A stretch of DNA of 64,000 bases from positions 1 to 64,000 of the forward strand of contig NZ_JAQKQJ010000008.1 in assembly GCF_029109325.1 (NCBI RefSeq). Direction: 5' to 3'. This DNA is from Nodosilinea sp. PGN35. Lineage in GTDB: Bacteria; Cyanobacteriota; Cyanobacteriia; Phormidesmidales; Phormidesmidaceae. Below are positions 7,304 to 16,769 of this stretch, one piece after another (the first letter of the stretch is position 1; the number at the start of each line of letters is the position of its first letter). The notes beneath the pieces are model-generated. The model had not been told where the DNA came from. It worked only from the letters and a program-made list of their open reading frames with translations, and did no database searches. The position numbers and the translations under genes were made by a program.

Positions 7304-10297
7304 TTAGGACACTAGGGCGGGCTGAATCAGGTCTTCGAGGGTCTTGAGCAGGGTTTGCTCGTTGTAGGGTTTGGTAAAGTAGGCGGCGGCCCCTAGATTC
7401 ATAGCGAGCTGGCGGTGCTTTTTGCTGCTGCGGGAGGTGAGCATGGCCACGGGCAGGTTTTCGTGGTCGGTTTCGGCTTTGAGCCGGGCCAAAAAGCCGT
7501 AGCCGTCGAGGCGGGGCATTTCGACATCGCAGATGACGGCTTCGACGGCGAGGCCGGCGGTGAGTTTGTCGAGGGCGTCTTGACCGTCCTTGGCCTGGGC
7601 CACCTGGTAGCCGGCTTTTTCGAGGGTGAGGGCCAGCAGGCGGCGCACGTTGATCGAGTCGTCGATCAGCAGCACGGTGGGTTTGCGGGAGAGGGTGCTG
7701 GCTTCGTAGCGGGGGCTGCTGGCGATAAAGGCGGGGATGGGGGTGTCGTTCAGGGTGTTGGCACCGGAGGCTTCGCAGCTGGCGATCCAGTACAGCAGCT
7801 CGGTGGTGTTGACCAGGGGCACCACCTGACCGTCGCCCATGATGGTGCAGCTGTTGAAGCCTGGGGGCATGGGCAGGTCGCCCACCACGCGGCGCAGGGC
7901 GACCTCCTGCTCGCCCCACGATCGCTCCACCTGCAGGCCCACAAACCGCTGGTTGGCCCGCACCAGCAGCACCGTGGGGGCCGAGATGGCGGGGGCGGTT
8001 TCGGGGCTTTCGATCACCACGGGGCAGTTGAAGTGCAGCCAGTCGGCCAGGCGCACCAGCTGCACCAGCTCGCCGTTCCACTCAAAACTGTCTTTGCCCG
8101 CTGTGGTGAGAATCTGCTCGGCGGGGAGGGCAAAGATCTCTTCGATCGCATCCACCGGAAAGGCCATGCGCATGCCCCGGCTCTCGGAAATCAGCACCCG
8201 CGTCACCGACAGGGTAAACGGAATAGAAATGGTAAACGTGGTGCCTTCGCCGGGCTGGGTATCGACGTGAATGTCGCCGCGAATGTCTTTGAGGCGGCTG
8301 CGCACCACATCCATGCCGATGCCCCGGCCCGAGAGGTCGGTGACTTCGCTGGCGGTGCTAAAGCCGGGTTCAAAGATCAGCGACAGCAGCTCCTGGGTGC
8401 TGGCTACGGCCAGCAGCCCTTCGTCGAGGCCCATGTGGCGGGCGCGATCGCGAATTTTTTCTACCGCAATGCCGCCGCCGTCATCGCTGATGGTGATGAT
8501 GGTGCGGCTGTTTTGCTGCTGAGCGCTGATGGCGATCGTGCCCGTGGCGGGTTTGCCGCGCTGCCGCCGAGTCTCAGCATTCTCAATGCCGTGGTCGAAG
8601 CAGTTGCGGATGATGTGCATCAGTGGCTCTTGCAGGGCTTCGAGCACGTTGCGATCGACCAGGGTGCGATCGCCCTTGAGCTTGAGTTCCACCGGCTTGT
8701 TGTACTGCAACGACATCTGCCGCAGGGAGCGGGGGTAGCGCTCAAAAATATCCGCCAGGGGCCGCATGCGCAGCTGGGTAATATTCTTTTGCAGCTGGCG
8801 AGAGGTTTTACGCAGGCTGTGGGTGCTCTGCTCAGTGCTGTCGAGGGAGAGCTCAATATCGGCCCCCACCTCTTGCAGCTGAATAATACTTTCAATGATT
8901 TCGCGAAAGGGCAGGTGCAGATCGCGGTAGTGGTCGAGTTCGAGCACATCGAACTGCGGTTGCAGGGCCAGGTCGGTCCCTTGGGGCACTAGGGCCAGCC
9001 CGGTTTGCAGACCGGGGGCCGTGGGCAGCAGCGGTCGCTCCTGGGTGGCGACGCGATCGTAGGCGGCGCGCAGGTCGCTGTTTACCTGGTCGAGGGTGCG
9101 CATGCGGGTTTGCATAGTGCCCACCAGGTCGCGCAGCCGGCTGACTTCTAGCTCCAGGCGGTGGCGCTCGATGGTGAGTTCGCCAAACAGATCGCTGAGC
9201 TGGTTGATCTGCTTGACCGGCACCCGCACGGTGCTGTCGCTGTCAGCTTTGTCGGGGCTGGCCTCGGGGCGTCGGGGGGTGGTGCCCTGGGAGGTGCCCC
9301 AGCGGGCCGCTTCTTCAACGCTAGCGCCGGGGTTTGATTCAGACCAGGTGGTGGTCAGTTCCTCAGGGCTGTCGGCCTCCAGGTAGTCGGGTTGCAGGGC
9401 AGCCTCATCGCCCAGGGGCCAGACAGGGGCGGTGATATCGCCATCCTCTAGATCAGGAATCCCATCGTCAGAGCTTTCGGCAATGGGAATTGTCTCAAAG
9501 GGTACCCCCGCCACCGTCATTTGATCGGGAATTTCGCCCAGGTGGCCGGTGAGCACCAGGGCCTGGGCGCGCCGCCACACCGCTAGCGCCGCTTCTACCA
9601 CCGTCACCAGGTCGCCGTCGCGGGCAACGGTGACCTGGGCCGCCACCGACTGACACAGGCGCACAAACGCTTCGAGCTGAAGCATTTCCCCCAGGCCGCC
9701 CAGCTCCTGGGCGAGAATTTGGGCCTCCTCCCGCAGGCAGGGCGACTGCTCGTCGAGGGCTCCCTCCAGCCGCTTCAGGCAGCCCTCCACCTCGCTTTGA
9801 AACAGCAGCGGAATCACATCCTGGCCGTCTTCAGGGGACAGCATGGAGTGGGCGTCTTCCTCGACCGGGTCGCCCAGGCGATCGTGGAGCTGCTCAAAAA
9901 CTGGGGCGGCGTGCTGCTCAATCCAGCCGTGGTCTACCGGTGTTTGGTGCGGGGTGCCCTGGGCCAGGCAGTGGCGCTGACCCACCATCACCTGGCTCAG
10001 GCAATCGACTGCTGCCAGCAGCAGATGCTCTAGATCGGGGTCGATGTCCACCCTGCCCCGCTGCACTTTGAGCACCTTGAGGCTGTCTTCGAGGCGGTGG
10101 GCAAAGTCGCTGAGCAGCTGAAACCCCATCAGGGCGGCCCCGCCCTTGATTGAGTGGGCCGCCCGCAGGGCTTCGTTGATGGTGCTGGCCTCAAAGGTGT
10201 GGGATAGCCCCATCAGGTGGGTACCCAGGGTTTCCAGGTATTCTTGGGCCTCGTCGAGAAACTGGAGGCGGATTTCGAGTTCCTTGGCGTCGGACAT
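7304..10297 (-). CDS. pixL: Hybrid CheA histidine kinase with receiver domain (PixL-like)
   Basis: The 997-residue kinase starts with an Hpt domain containing RAAHSIKGGAA (His48). A long variable linker (about 110-370) follows, then a dimerisation region, the ATPase domain with N-box HIIRNCFDHGIE and glycine boxes DDGGGI and GRGIGMDVV, a CheW-like regulatory domain, and a C-terminal receiver (about 870-990). The receiver keeps LIDDS, the Asp in VICDVEMPRLDG and the Lys in TKPY. This is the layout of the Tax1/PixL kinases that take signals from PixJ and control phototaxis. It follows pixJ with a repeat-filled spacer. The symbol rests on gene order and on the bilin-type receptor next door. Confidence 0.9.
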   Translation of the reverse strand: MSDAKELEIRLQFLDEAQEYLETLGTHLMGLSHTFEASTINEALRAAHSIKGGAALMGFQLLSDFAHRLEDSLKVLKVQRGRVDIDPDLEHLLLAAVDCLSQVMVGQRHCLAQGTPHQTPVDHGWIEQHAAPVFEQLHDRLGDPVEEDAHSMLSPEDGQDVIPLLFQSEVEGCLKRLEGALDEQSPCLREEAQILAQELGGLGEMLQLEAFVRLCQSVAAQVTVARDGDLVTVVEAALAVWRRAQALVLTGHLGEIPDQMTVAGVPFETIPIAESSDDGIPDLEDGDITAPVWPLGDEAALQPDYLEADSPEELTTTWSESNPGASVEEAARWGTSQGTTPRRPEASPDKADSDSTVRVPVKQINQLSDLFGELTIERHRLELEVSRLRDLVGTMQTRMRTLDQVNSDLRAAYDRVATQERPLLPTAPGLQTGLALVPQGTDLALQPQFDVLELDHYRDLHLPFREIIESIIQLQEVGADIELSLDSTEQSTHSLRKTSRQLQKNITQLRMRPLADIFERYPRSLRQMSLQYNKPVELKLKGDRTLVDRNVLEALQEPLMHIIRNCFDHGIENAETRRQRGKPATGTIAISAQQQNSRTIITISDDGGGIAVEKIRDRARHMGLDEGLLAVASTQELLSLIFEPGFSTASEVTDLSGRGIGMDVVRSRLKDIRGDIHVDTQPGEGTTFTISIPFTLSVTRVLISESRGMRMAFPVDAIEEIFALPAEQILTTAGKDSFEWNGELVQLVRLADWLHFNCPVVIESPETAPAISAPTVLLVRANQRFVGLQVERSWGEQEVALRRVVGDLPMPPGFNSCTIMGDGQVVPLVNTTELLYWIASCEASGANTLNDTPIPAFIASSPRYEASTLSRKPTVLLIDDSINVRRLLALTLEKAGYQVAQAKDGQDALDKLTAGLAVEAVICDVEMPRLDGYGFLARLKAETDHENLPVAMLTSRSSKKHRQLAMNLGAAAYFTKPYNEQTLLKTLEDLIQPALVS

Positions 10298-10300
10298 GGT

Positions 10301-10350
10301 TGGAGAGGGGTGAGGGGTACGGGGGGCGAGGGAGGTGAGGGAGTGGGGGA
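10301..10350. repeat. G-rich purine tract upstream of the CheA start
   Basis: GAGGGGTGAGGGG-type units lie between the pixL-like start (10297) and an AGTTTTGAG array, the same order as in the spacers at 7173, 20546 and 23067. Confidence 0.6.
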
Positions 10351-10351
10351 A

Positions 10352-10558
10352 GAAGTTTTGAGTTTTATAGCCGTAGTCACATCGGTTAGGACGTCAAGTA
10401 ACCTTGAAAACGTTCAAACGTTTGAACGTTCATAGGGAAGCTGTCTCAACCAACCTGGCCATAGCTATAAGTTTTGAGTTTTGAGTTTTGAGTTTTGAAT
10501 TGAATCCTTGACCGGGAGAACTTAAACCTAAGAACTTAAACCTAAGAACTCAAAACTT
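10352..10558. repeat. AGTTTTGAG array interrupted by a palindromic element
   Basis: AGTTTTGAG units occur at 10352-10367 and again at 10468-10558, with the complementary tail GAACTCAAAACT at its end. The 100-bp AACGTT element (10368-10467) sits between them. Removing the element and one TA restores GAGTTTTAAGTTTTGAG, exactly a motif present in the array at 7206-7222. Confidence 0.85.
10366..10469. mobile_element. AACGTT palindromic element, copy A (with TA flanks)
   Basis: The ends TATAGCCGTAG and CCATAGCTATA are inverted repeats, and the centre is the palindromic AACGTTCAAACGTTTGAACG. The element proper is 10368-10467, flanked by TA on both sides (10366-10367, 10468-10469). It interrupts an AGTTTTGAG array, which is the best insertion evidence in the window. 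A TA duplication is typical of Tc1/mariner-IS630 type elements, so a MITE is inferred. Confidence 0.8.
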
Positions 10559-10563
10559 GCCCA

Positions 10564-13500
10564 TCACTCTTCGCCGGTCTTAAAGGTGCCGACGGTGGCC
10601 TGGAGCGATCGCGCCACACCGACCGTCTCGCGCAGGGAGGTGGAAATGTCGAGGGACGACTGGGAGGTGCGGGTGGATTCGGCGGCGATCGCCTGCATGA
10701 GCTGGGTCACGGTCTCGGAGATTTCCACCTGGGAGACGGTGGCATCGGAGATGGAGCGCACCAGGGTGTCAATCTGCTGCGACACATCGAGAATGCGGCC
10801 CAGGTTGAGCTTGGCGTCTTCCACCAGGCGGGTGCCGGCGACCACCTCGGTGGTGCTTTGATCCATGGCGTCTACCACCTCGGCGGTTTCGCGCTGGATG
10901 GTTTCGACGATGCGCTCGATTTCTTTGGTGGCTTCGGCGGAGCGGGCGGCCAGTTCGCCCACCTCTTCGGCCACCACCGCAAAGCCCTGGCCCTCTTCCC
11001 CGGCGCGGGCGGCTTCGATACCGGCGTTGATGGCCAGCAGGTTGGTCTGCATGGCGATCTGGTTGATCAGCGAGACGGCCTTAGAGATTTGCTGAGAGGA
11101 TTCGCCCAGCCGCTTCACTTTTTTGGAGGTCTCGCCGATGATTTCCCGCAGGGTGAGGATGTTTTGCACCGTCAAATCCATCGCCTGGCCGCTGGTTTCG
11201 GCGGTGGTAGAGGCGTTGTTAGCGACCACAGCGGCCTGCTGGGCGCTGCGGGCCACCTGCTGAATCGAGGCGGTCATGGTCTCCACGGAGGCCAGGGTTT
11301 GGGTGACATCGTTGGCCTGGCGCAGGGCCTCGGTGGCCAGGGCCTGAATCGCCCCTTCGTTTTCGCCCAGGGAGGCGTTGACCTGCCCGGCAGCGGTTTT
11401 CACCTGGGTGACGATCTGCCGCAGGCTTTCTACGATCGAGTTGAAGAAGTCGGCGACGGTGCCGATCTCTCCGGCGGTGACATCGGCGCGCACGGTGAGG
11501 TCGCCACGGGAGGCCCCTTCCACCTCGCTGAGCAGCTCGACCAGCTGCATTTGCAGGGCCTCTTGCTTTTGGCGGCGCTCTTCAGAGAGGGCCTCGGCCT
11601 GGGCGTAGAGGCGCGACTGCTCCAGGGCAAAGCCCAGCTGAGTGGCCACCTGGCGAAAGAAGTTGACCTCCATGGCATCCCACTGACGGGGGCCGCTGCA
11701 CTGGTGGGCAATCAGCAGCGCCACCAGCTCTTCGTTGATGATGATGGGGGCGACCAGGTTGGCCTTGACGCTGTACTGCTCGAGCTGGCGCAGGTGGCAC
11801 TCGGTCAGTCCGGCTTCGGCCAGGTTGGCCACCGCCTGCACCCGGCCCTGGCGATACTGTTCGATATATTTTTCTTTGAAGCAGGGGTCGTAGACCTTGT
11901 CTTCGAGGGCGGCGGGCCAGCCCGGCTCGACCGACTCAGCGACAAAGGTGCCCTTCCAGGTGTCGTCGAACTGGTACACACTGACGCGATCGGTTTGCAG
12001 CGCCCGGCGGATTTCGGTAACGGCGGCGCGGAAGATGCGGTCCTGGTCGAGGCTTTCGCGCATGCGGGAGACGATTTCGGTGATCTGACGCTCGCGGGTG
12101 GCGGAGAGCTGCTGCTGCTGCAAGAGGCGGGCCTGGCTGAGGGCGTAGCCAATCTGCACCGAGACCTGCTGGAGTAGATCGATTTCTTCGGCGCTCCAGT
12201 CGCGGGGGCGATCGCACTGGTGCACGCACAGCAGACCAATCAGCTCGTCACCGGCCAGCAGGGGAGCCACCATGTTGGCCCTCACCTCTAGCTTTTCCAA
12301 GATCTCGCAGTGGCAGTGGGAAAGTTCGGCTGCGCTGCGGTCGGTGATGGTGCTGACCCGCCCGGCATGGTAGCGCTCTAGGGCTTCTGGGGTGAGGGGG
12401 TCAGCAATGGTCTGGCCCAGGGCTCGCTTCCAGCCGCGCCCCACGGCCTCCGCCGTAATGTGGCCACCTTTGAAGTCGGGATGAAAATGGTAAATCAGCA
12501 CCCGGTCAACCTCCAGCACATCGCGCAGCCCTTCAACCGACGTGCTGAGAATGGTCTGCTCGTTGAGCGACTGGCGAATGCGACCCGTCAGGTCGGCCAG
12601 CAGCCGTGCCCGAGCGGTGGCCAGCTGCTCCTGCTGGCTCTGGCGGTGCAGCAGATCTTCGGAACCGGCAACGTTTTCGGCCAGCTGGTTAAAGGCCTGG
12701 GCTACCTGGCCCACTTCGTCGGTGGCAAAGACCTCGGCGCGGGCCTGGCGATCGCCCATGCCAAAGCGCCAGGTGGCCTGCTGGAGGTTTTTCAGCGGAC
12801 GCATGATGGAGCGCCCCAGCAGGGCGGCAATGCCCACGTCGGCGACCAGAGCAAGCAGGGCAAGCAGCATTTGCAGGCGCAGGCTGTTGCCAATCAGGGT
12901 ATTGAGCGCCGCTTCGGAGGTGCCGCGCACCATCACCGCGACCGGCTGGCCGTTGAAATCCTCGATGGCGCGGGCGGCCAGGGTGTAGGTGGTGCCGTCG
13001 ATGCGATCGCGGCGAGTCACCTCCTGGTCGGGTCGGGCCACCGCCTGCTCGATCAGGGTAGAGGAGTCGAGGGGCACGTTGGCCGCCGCCGCGTCTAGCT
13101 CGGGGTTATCCCCCGCGTAGAGGCCCGTGGCCAGCTCAAAGGTGCCGTCGTCGCCCCGCTGGTAGAGGGCGCTGTAGCCGTTGCCAAAGGGGGCGATCGC
13201 CCCGCGAGGAATGGCATTTTTGCCGTTGACAATGTCGCCGGAGACCAGCGCCCCTACCACCGCCCCCGTCGCCGGGTCGCTCACCGGGGTGACGGTGTAG
13301 CGCACCAGGGCATCCTGGTTGGCAAAGCCCGCCGGCAGGGGCGGGGCCTCATTGCTCAGCTCGGCCCAGCTGACAATGGCGCTGGCTTTGATCTGGCGGG
13401 GGTTTTGCAGCACCGTGCCCACCAGGCCGTTGGGGTCAAACTGCTGACCCCGGCGATCGCGGTTGGCATTGGCAATAATTCTCAGATCGTTGCCCACCAG

Positions 13501-14043
13501 GGTGGCGTACTCAATGTTGCGGGCCTCAATTTCGTTCTCTAGAATTTGCTGCACTGCGGCGATCGACCCGGCGGGTATGGTTTCGCCCCGCGCGTAGGCC
13601 GCCGCCGCATCGACAATGGCGCGGTTGTCTGACTGACCGCGAAAGCCAAAGCCCATCTGGTTGATCTTGATGTTGTACTCAATGTCGGTGACCGCCAGCT
13701 CGGCCTTGGCCTGGTTGAGCAGCTGACTGCGGCCACCGGCCACAATCAAGAACGACCCCACCCCCACCAGGCCCAGCACCGAAATTACCTCCGAGGTAAA
13801 CAGGCCAGCCAGCTGCTTTTGCCGCACGCTCAGGTTGCTGAACCACTGCACGGGGCCAAACTGCGATCGCTGGGTGATGGTCACGGCGCTGCGATTGTTG
13901 GAGCCGTAGGTTACCCCACGATATTTCAGCTCTGGGGCGCTGTTTGCCGTCGCATTGGGGCCGCTGGCGGCTCCATTAGATGGCGCTAAATCCTCGATTT
14001 CAGCGCTATCTAATGGGGAATAGGGGCGAAAATCAGTGGTCAT
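10564..14043 (-). CDS. pixJ: Phototaxis receptor with tandem cyanobacteriochrome-type GAF domains (PixJ)
   Basis: The 1159-residue receptor has a membrane segment at about 79-103, an extracytoplasmic region, a second membrane segment (about 388-410), HAMP (410-465), two GAF domains (about 480-640 and 655-815), a HAMP-like region (830-885) and a methyl-accepting hairpin. GAF2 carries Asp719-Pro-Cys721-Phe722 and Cys749-His750, the two-cysteine signature of DXCF cyanobacteriochromes such as PixJ of Synechocystis and Thermosynechococcus, usually blue/green switching. GAF1 keeps Cys577-His578 but has Asp-Pro-Leu in place of the DXCF cysteine. It should bind bilin through GAF2 and perhaps also GAF1, and control CheA by light. 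A weak AAGG lies before the ATG. Confidence 0.92.
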   Translation of the reverse strand: MTTDFRPYSPLDSAEIEDLAPSNGAASGPNATANSAPELKYRGVTYGSNNRSAVTITQRSQFGPVQWFSNLSVRQKQLAGLFTSEVISVLGLVGVGSFLIVAGGRSQLLNQAKAELAVTDIEYNIKINQMGFGFRGQSDNRAIVDAAAAYARGETIPAGSIAAVQQILENEIEARNIEYATLVGNDLRIIANANRDRRGQQFDPNGLVGTVLQNPRQIKASAIVSWAELSNEAPPLPAGFANQDALVRYTVTPVSDPATGAVVGALVSGDIVNGKNAIPRGAIAPFGNGYSALYQRGDDGTFELATGLYAGDNPELDAAAANVPLDSSTLIEQAVARPDQEVTRRDRIDGTTYTLAARAIEDFNGQPVAVMVRGTSEAALNTLIGNSLRLQMLLALLALVADVGIAALLGRSIMRPLKNLQQATWRFGMGDRQARAEVFATDEVGQVAQAFNQLAENVAGSEDLLHRQSQQEQLATARARLLADLTGRIRQSLNEQTILSTSVEGLRDVLEVDRVLIYHFHPDFKGGHITAEAVGRGWKRALGQTIADPLTPEALERYHAGRVSTITDRSAAELSHCHCEILEKLEVRANMVAPLLAGDELIGLLCVHQCDRPRDWSAEEIDLLQQVSVQIGYALSQARLLQQQQLSATRERQITEIVSRMRESLDQDRIFRAAVTEIRRALQTDRVSVYQFDDTWKGTFVAESVEPGWPAALEDKVYDPCFKEKYIEQYRQGRVQAVANLAEAGLTECHLRQLEQYSVKANLVAPIIINEELVALLIAHQCSGPRQWDAMEVNFFRQVATQLGFALEQSRLYAQAEALSEERRQKQEALQMQLVELLSEVEGASRGDLTVRADVTAGEIGTVADFFNSIVESLRQIVTQVKTAAGQVNASLGENEGAIQALATEALRQANDVTQTLASVETMTASIQQVARSAQQAAVVANNASTTAETSGQAMDLTVQNILTLREIIGETSKKVKRLGESSQQISKAVSLINQIAMQTNLLAINAGIEAARAGEEGQGFAVVAEEVGELAARSAEATKEIERIVETIQRETAEVVDAMDQSTTEVVAGTRLVEDAKLNLGRILDVSQQIDTLVRSISDATVSQVEISETVTQLMQAIAAESTRTSQSSLDISTSLRETVGVARSLQATVGTFKTGEE

Positions 14044-14135
14044 GGGTCAACTACCTTGTAATGAGCTGGACGAAAGGGTCTGAATTGGGTGTAGCCATAG
14101 GCCCAGGGGGACGGGCACGATGTTTAGGATGCTGG

Positions 14136-14252
14136 ACAGCTGTAGCCAGGCCGGTTGAGACGTTTGCTAAAGGAACTTTCAAACGTTTGAACGTTCTGGG
14201 GTGAACGTTTTGGGGACTTTGGGGTGTTCTAACCAGCGTGACTACGGCTGTA
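14136..14252. mobile_element. AACGTT palindromic element, copy B
   Basis: It begins ACAGCTGTAGCCAGGCCGG and ends GTGACTACGGCTGTA, with the core TTTCAAACGTTTGAACGTTC. It lies in the pixJ leader between pixJ and the CheW gene. It is about 15 bases longer than other copies because of extra sequence in the right arm. Confidence 0.75.
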
Positions 14253-14318
14253 AACCGCTGATGGCAGGGAGAGTAGGTAGCCCTGGCCAGGGGCGCTAGC
14301 GCCCTGGGGTAAACGACT

Positions 14319-14837
14319 CTAAAGCGCTTGCAGCGCCGGGGCGCGCAACAGGGCTTCGCCGTCGAGCCCCAGCAGCACTTCTCCCTCTTGCAGGATGCAG
14401 CCCCGCAAAAAGGGCACCAGCCCTGGCGGCACGTGGGTGGGGGCGGGCTGCAAGTGCTGGGGCGACAGACTGAGAATGCCGTCGATGTGGCTCACCCGCA
14501 GCCCCAGGGCCACGGTGCCCACCTGCATGAGCACCAGGTTGTACTGCTGGGAGTTGGGGTAGGCGGTGGGCAATCCCAGCAGCAGGGCTAAATCGACCAC
14601 CCACAGCACCCGGCTGCGGCGGTTGATTAACCCCAGCAGGGCCGGGGGCATGTTGGGCATGGGGGTAATGCGGGCGGCGGGGGTGGCGATCGCCTCCTGT
14701 ACCTGGCGGGTGGGCAGCAGGGCCGCCTGGCTGCCCAAGGTAAAACGTAGGTAGCTATGGGTCAGCGGCGTCAGGGCCTGGGTGGCCAGGGCACCGTTGG
14801 CCGAGGGGTAGGGCTGCGCTAGAGACAGGTTGCTCAT
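14319..14837 (-). CDS. pixI: CheW-like coupling protein (PixI-like)
   Basis: The 172-residue product starts at MSNLSLAQ; its ATG (14837-14835) overlaps the TGA of the upstream CheY gene (14836-14834) as ATGA, so translational coupling decides this start over a longer frame. The CheW domain spans about residues 20-165, with LLGLINRRSRVLWVVDLA and VPPGLVPFLRGCI as recognisable segments. It should connect PixJ to the PixL-like CheA. Gene order PATAN-REC, CheY, CheW, receptor is that of pixGHIJ. Confidence 0.9.
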   Translation of the reverse strand: MSNLSLAQPYPSANGALATQALTPLTHSYLRFTLGSQAALLPTRQVQEAIATPAARITPMPNMPPALLGLINRRSRVLWVVDLALLLGLPTAYPNSQQYNLVLMQVGTVALGLRVSHIDGILSLSPQHLQPAPTHVPPGLVPFLRGCILQEGEVLLGLDGEALLRAPALQAL

Positions 14838-15220
14838 CGGTTCACCTTCATCACGGCGAGCACCGACTGCACGAGCTGTTCGCGGGTGTAGGGCTTGGTC
14901 AGGTAGGCATCGGCCCCCTGGCGCATGCCCCACAGCCGGTCAATATCCTGGTTTTTGGAGGTGCAGAGCACGATGGGCACGTGGGCGGTGGCGGGCTGCT
15001 TTTTCAGGCTGCGGCACAGCTCAAAGCCGCTCATGCCGGGCATTACCACATCGCTGACGATCACATCCGGGGGGTGCTGGGCGGCCTTTTCCAGCGCATC
15101 CTGGGCGGTTGTGGCACAGACCACGGTACAGCCGCTGTCGCGCAGGTAGTGCACCATCAGCTCCATTTCGGAAGGGGTATCTTCAACTACCAAAATGGTG
15201 CCTGCTAGAGTCGCTTGCAT
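14834..15220 (-). CDS. pixH: CheY-like response regulator (PixH-like)
   Basis: A single receiver domain of 128 residues with Glu13-Asp14, phosphoacceptor Asp57 in VIVSDVVMPGMSG and the conserved Lys in LTKPYTREQ. AGGTG lies about nine bases upstream of the ATG. Its stop overlaps the next CheW start. By position it is the PixH-type regulator that accepts phosphate from the CheA at 7304. It is clearly paralogous to the CheY at 4987. Confidence 0.92.
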   Translation of the reverse strand: MQATLAGTILVVEDTPSEMELMVHYLRDSGCTVVCATTAQDALEKAAQHPPDVIVSDVVMPGMSGFELCRSLKKQPATAHVPIVLCTSKNQDIDRLWGMRQGADAYLTKPYTREQLVQSVLAVMKVNR

Positions 15221-15449
15221 AGTTGTTTCACCTAGATTTAGTAAGTGGATTGCCGCCGCAGCGGTGGGCAGCGGAGCCGCATTGAGCAGCTTTGGTAGCT
15301 GCGGCTCGATCGCTCCAAAGGCAACTTAATTTAGGAATAAAAGCCAGACCATAGCTTGCCGTAGATTTAAGAGCATGGACTCTAAAAGAGTTCTCCCTAA
15401 ACCACAACCTGCGCTCTGTCGATAGACTCTTAAAATCCTAAAAATTTAG

Positions 15450-15591
15450 CTAGTAGACTGCCAAGCTAAAGATGACGGGTCAGTGGGGTATACGGTTCAA
15501 GGTTTCAGGTTCAAGGCGAGCCGAAGACCGTATACCTTGCACCCTGCACGAACGGCTGGCCCCTGTCAAAATCAGCTTGGTCAAGTGCTAG
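15450..15591. mobile_element. CTAG-ended MITE-like element, copy 1
   Basis: The 142-bp unit has imperfect terminal inverted repeats (CTAGTAGACTGCCAAGCT against the complement of AGCTTGGTCAAGTGCTAG) and an inner inverted pair GGTATACGG/CCGTATACC. An almost identical copy lies at 17693-17837. The right-hand CTAG contains the TAG stop of the PATAN regulator gene (15588-15590). Confidence 0.85.
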
Positions 15592-16631
15592 TTCAAATAC
15601 TTAAAAATGAACTTAAGCAGATCGGATTGATTAAATGGCTTCGTCAAATAGCCCGAGGCCCGCACCAGTTTGGCCTTGGCGCGATCGATAAATCCAGTAT
15701 TGCTGGTCACCATAATAATGGGGGTGGTCTTAAAATCTGGATGGCGACGCAGCAGCGAGCACAGCTCGTAGCCGTCGAGGCTGGGCATGGTGACATCGAG
15801 CAAAATTAGATCGGGCTTCGTGCGAATCACCTGCATCAGCGCTTTCACGGGGTCGTCGATCATAATGACCGAGAAGATTTTGTCGTCTAAAAAGCTGTTG
15901 ATCGCCTGGAGTACCGTCGGGCTGTCATCAATGCAGGCAATGGTGTAATGGGCCTTTGCGTCCGGCTTTAGGCTCCCCGTCTGCCCTCCCCTACCCCCCG
16001 CAACCACCGCAGGCCCCGCTTCGACAGGGGTGGTTGCTACCGTTGCCACCCCCAGCCGCTGGGGGCCACCGTTGACCTGGCTATAGCCAGTGCGGCGCTG
16101 CTTGAGCCGGGCGTAGCACTCTTCTACCGTGGTGCGCAGGTTGAGTTGGCAGTAGCGGGGGGCGTTGCCCAGGCTGTTGCCCTCGACCAGCTCATAGCTG
16201 CCCTGGCGCACCTCTAAAAAGGCTTCTAACACCTCTTTAGAGAGGGTTTCAACCAGCGTTGAGGCCTGATTGGGCTGCAAGTGCTGCTGCTCAACTAGCC
16301 AGCAGATCGCCTGGTAGTCGGCATCGGCGGCGGTGGCCTGCTGCTCAAACAGCAGCCGCACCTGTACCCGCACGGCGCTGACCAAAGACGGCACCTGCAC
16401 GCTCAGCCGCCGCAGATGGCTATCCAATCGCTCGAAGGCTCGCTCGACGGTCGAAACATAGCTGAGCTGCCCCTGGTCTAGGTGCAGGAGCCAGGTGTTG
16501 GTGGGGGTCATCACCTGGAGACAGCCGGTGGCCTGGCGACTACTCACCTGAGCCAGCAGGCTGAGGGGGTGCAGTGGGTTGGGGGAAGACGGTGATGCCA
16601 TGGGAACGGTATTCAAGAGCGATGGTTGCAT
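15588..16631 (-). CDS. pixG: PATAN-domain response regulator (PixG-like)
   Basis: The 347-residue protein has a PATAN region (about 15-185), a variable linker and a receiver (about 230-345). The receiver keeps CIDDSP, the Asp in LILLDVTMPSLDG and the Lys in LTKPFN. In-frame ATGs lie at 16631 and at 16601 (MASPSS); the longer form is listed but the start is uncertain. The stop codon TAG is part of the terminal CTAG of a MITE-like element, yet the C-terminus FIFKYLN looks natural for a receiver end. It is the first gene of the pix-like operon. Confidence 0.88.
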   Translation of the reverse strand: MQPSLLNTVPMASPSSPNPLHPLSLLAQVSSRQATGCLQVMTPTNTWLLHLDQGQLSYVSTVERAFERLDSHLRRLSVQVPSLVSAVRVQVRLLFEQQATAADADYQAICWLVEQQHLQPNQASTLVETLSKEVLEAFLEVRQGSYELVEGNSLGNAPRYCQLNLRTTVEECYARLKQRRTGYSQVNGGPQRLGVATVATTPVEAGPAVVAGGRGGQTGSLKPDAKAHYTIACIDDSPTVLQAINSFLDDKIFSVIMIDDPVKALMQVIRTKPDLILLDVTMPSLDGYELCSLLRRHPDFKTTPIIMVTSNTGFIDRAKAKLVRASGYLTKPFNQSDLLKFIFKYLN

Positions 16632-16751
16632 AGCGGTTCACTAGAGAATCAGGGAATGCACGGGGACGGGCAGATGGTTTTGGTCTCCAAACGGGCGCTG
16701 GGGTGGCGCTGCCACAACGCTGGAAACGTCTTTGGAAAAGACTGTTAGCAC

Positions 16752-16769
16752 CCGGGGCGATCGCCCCGG
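16752..16769. other. 18-bp perfect palindrome centred on a HIP1 octamer
   Basis: CCGGGGCGATCGCCCCGG is a complete palindrome upstream of pixG and contains the HIP1 sequence GCGATCGC. It could fold in the leader RNA or simply be an extended HIP1 site. Confidence 0.5.

Noticed and set aside
7415-8992. 525-codon + strand frame opposite the hybrid CheA
   Set aside because: Composition is His/Gly/Ala-rich with no domain; the CheA frame is unambiguous.
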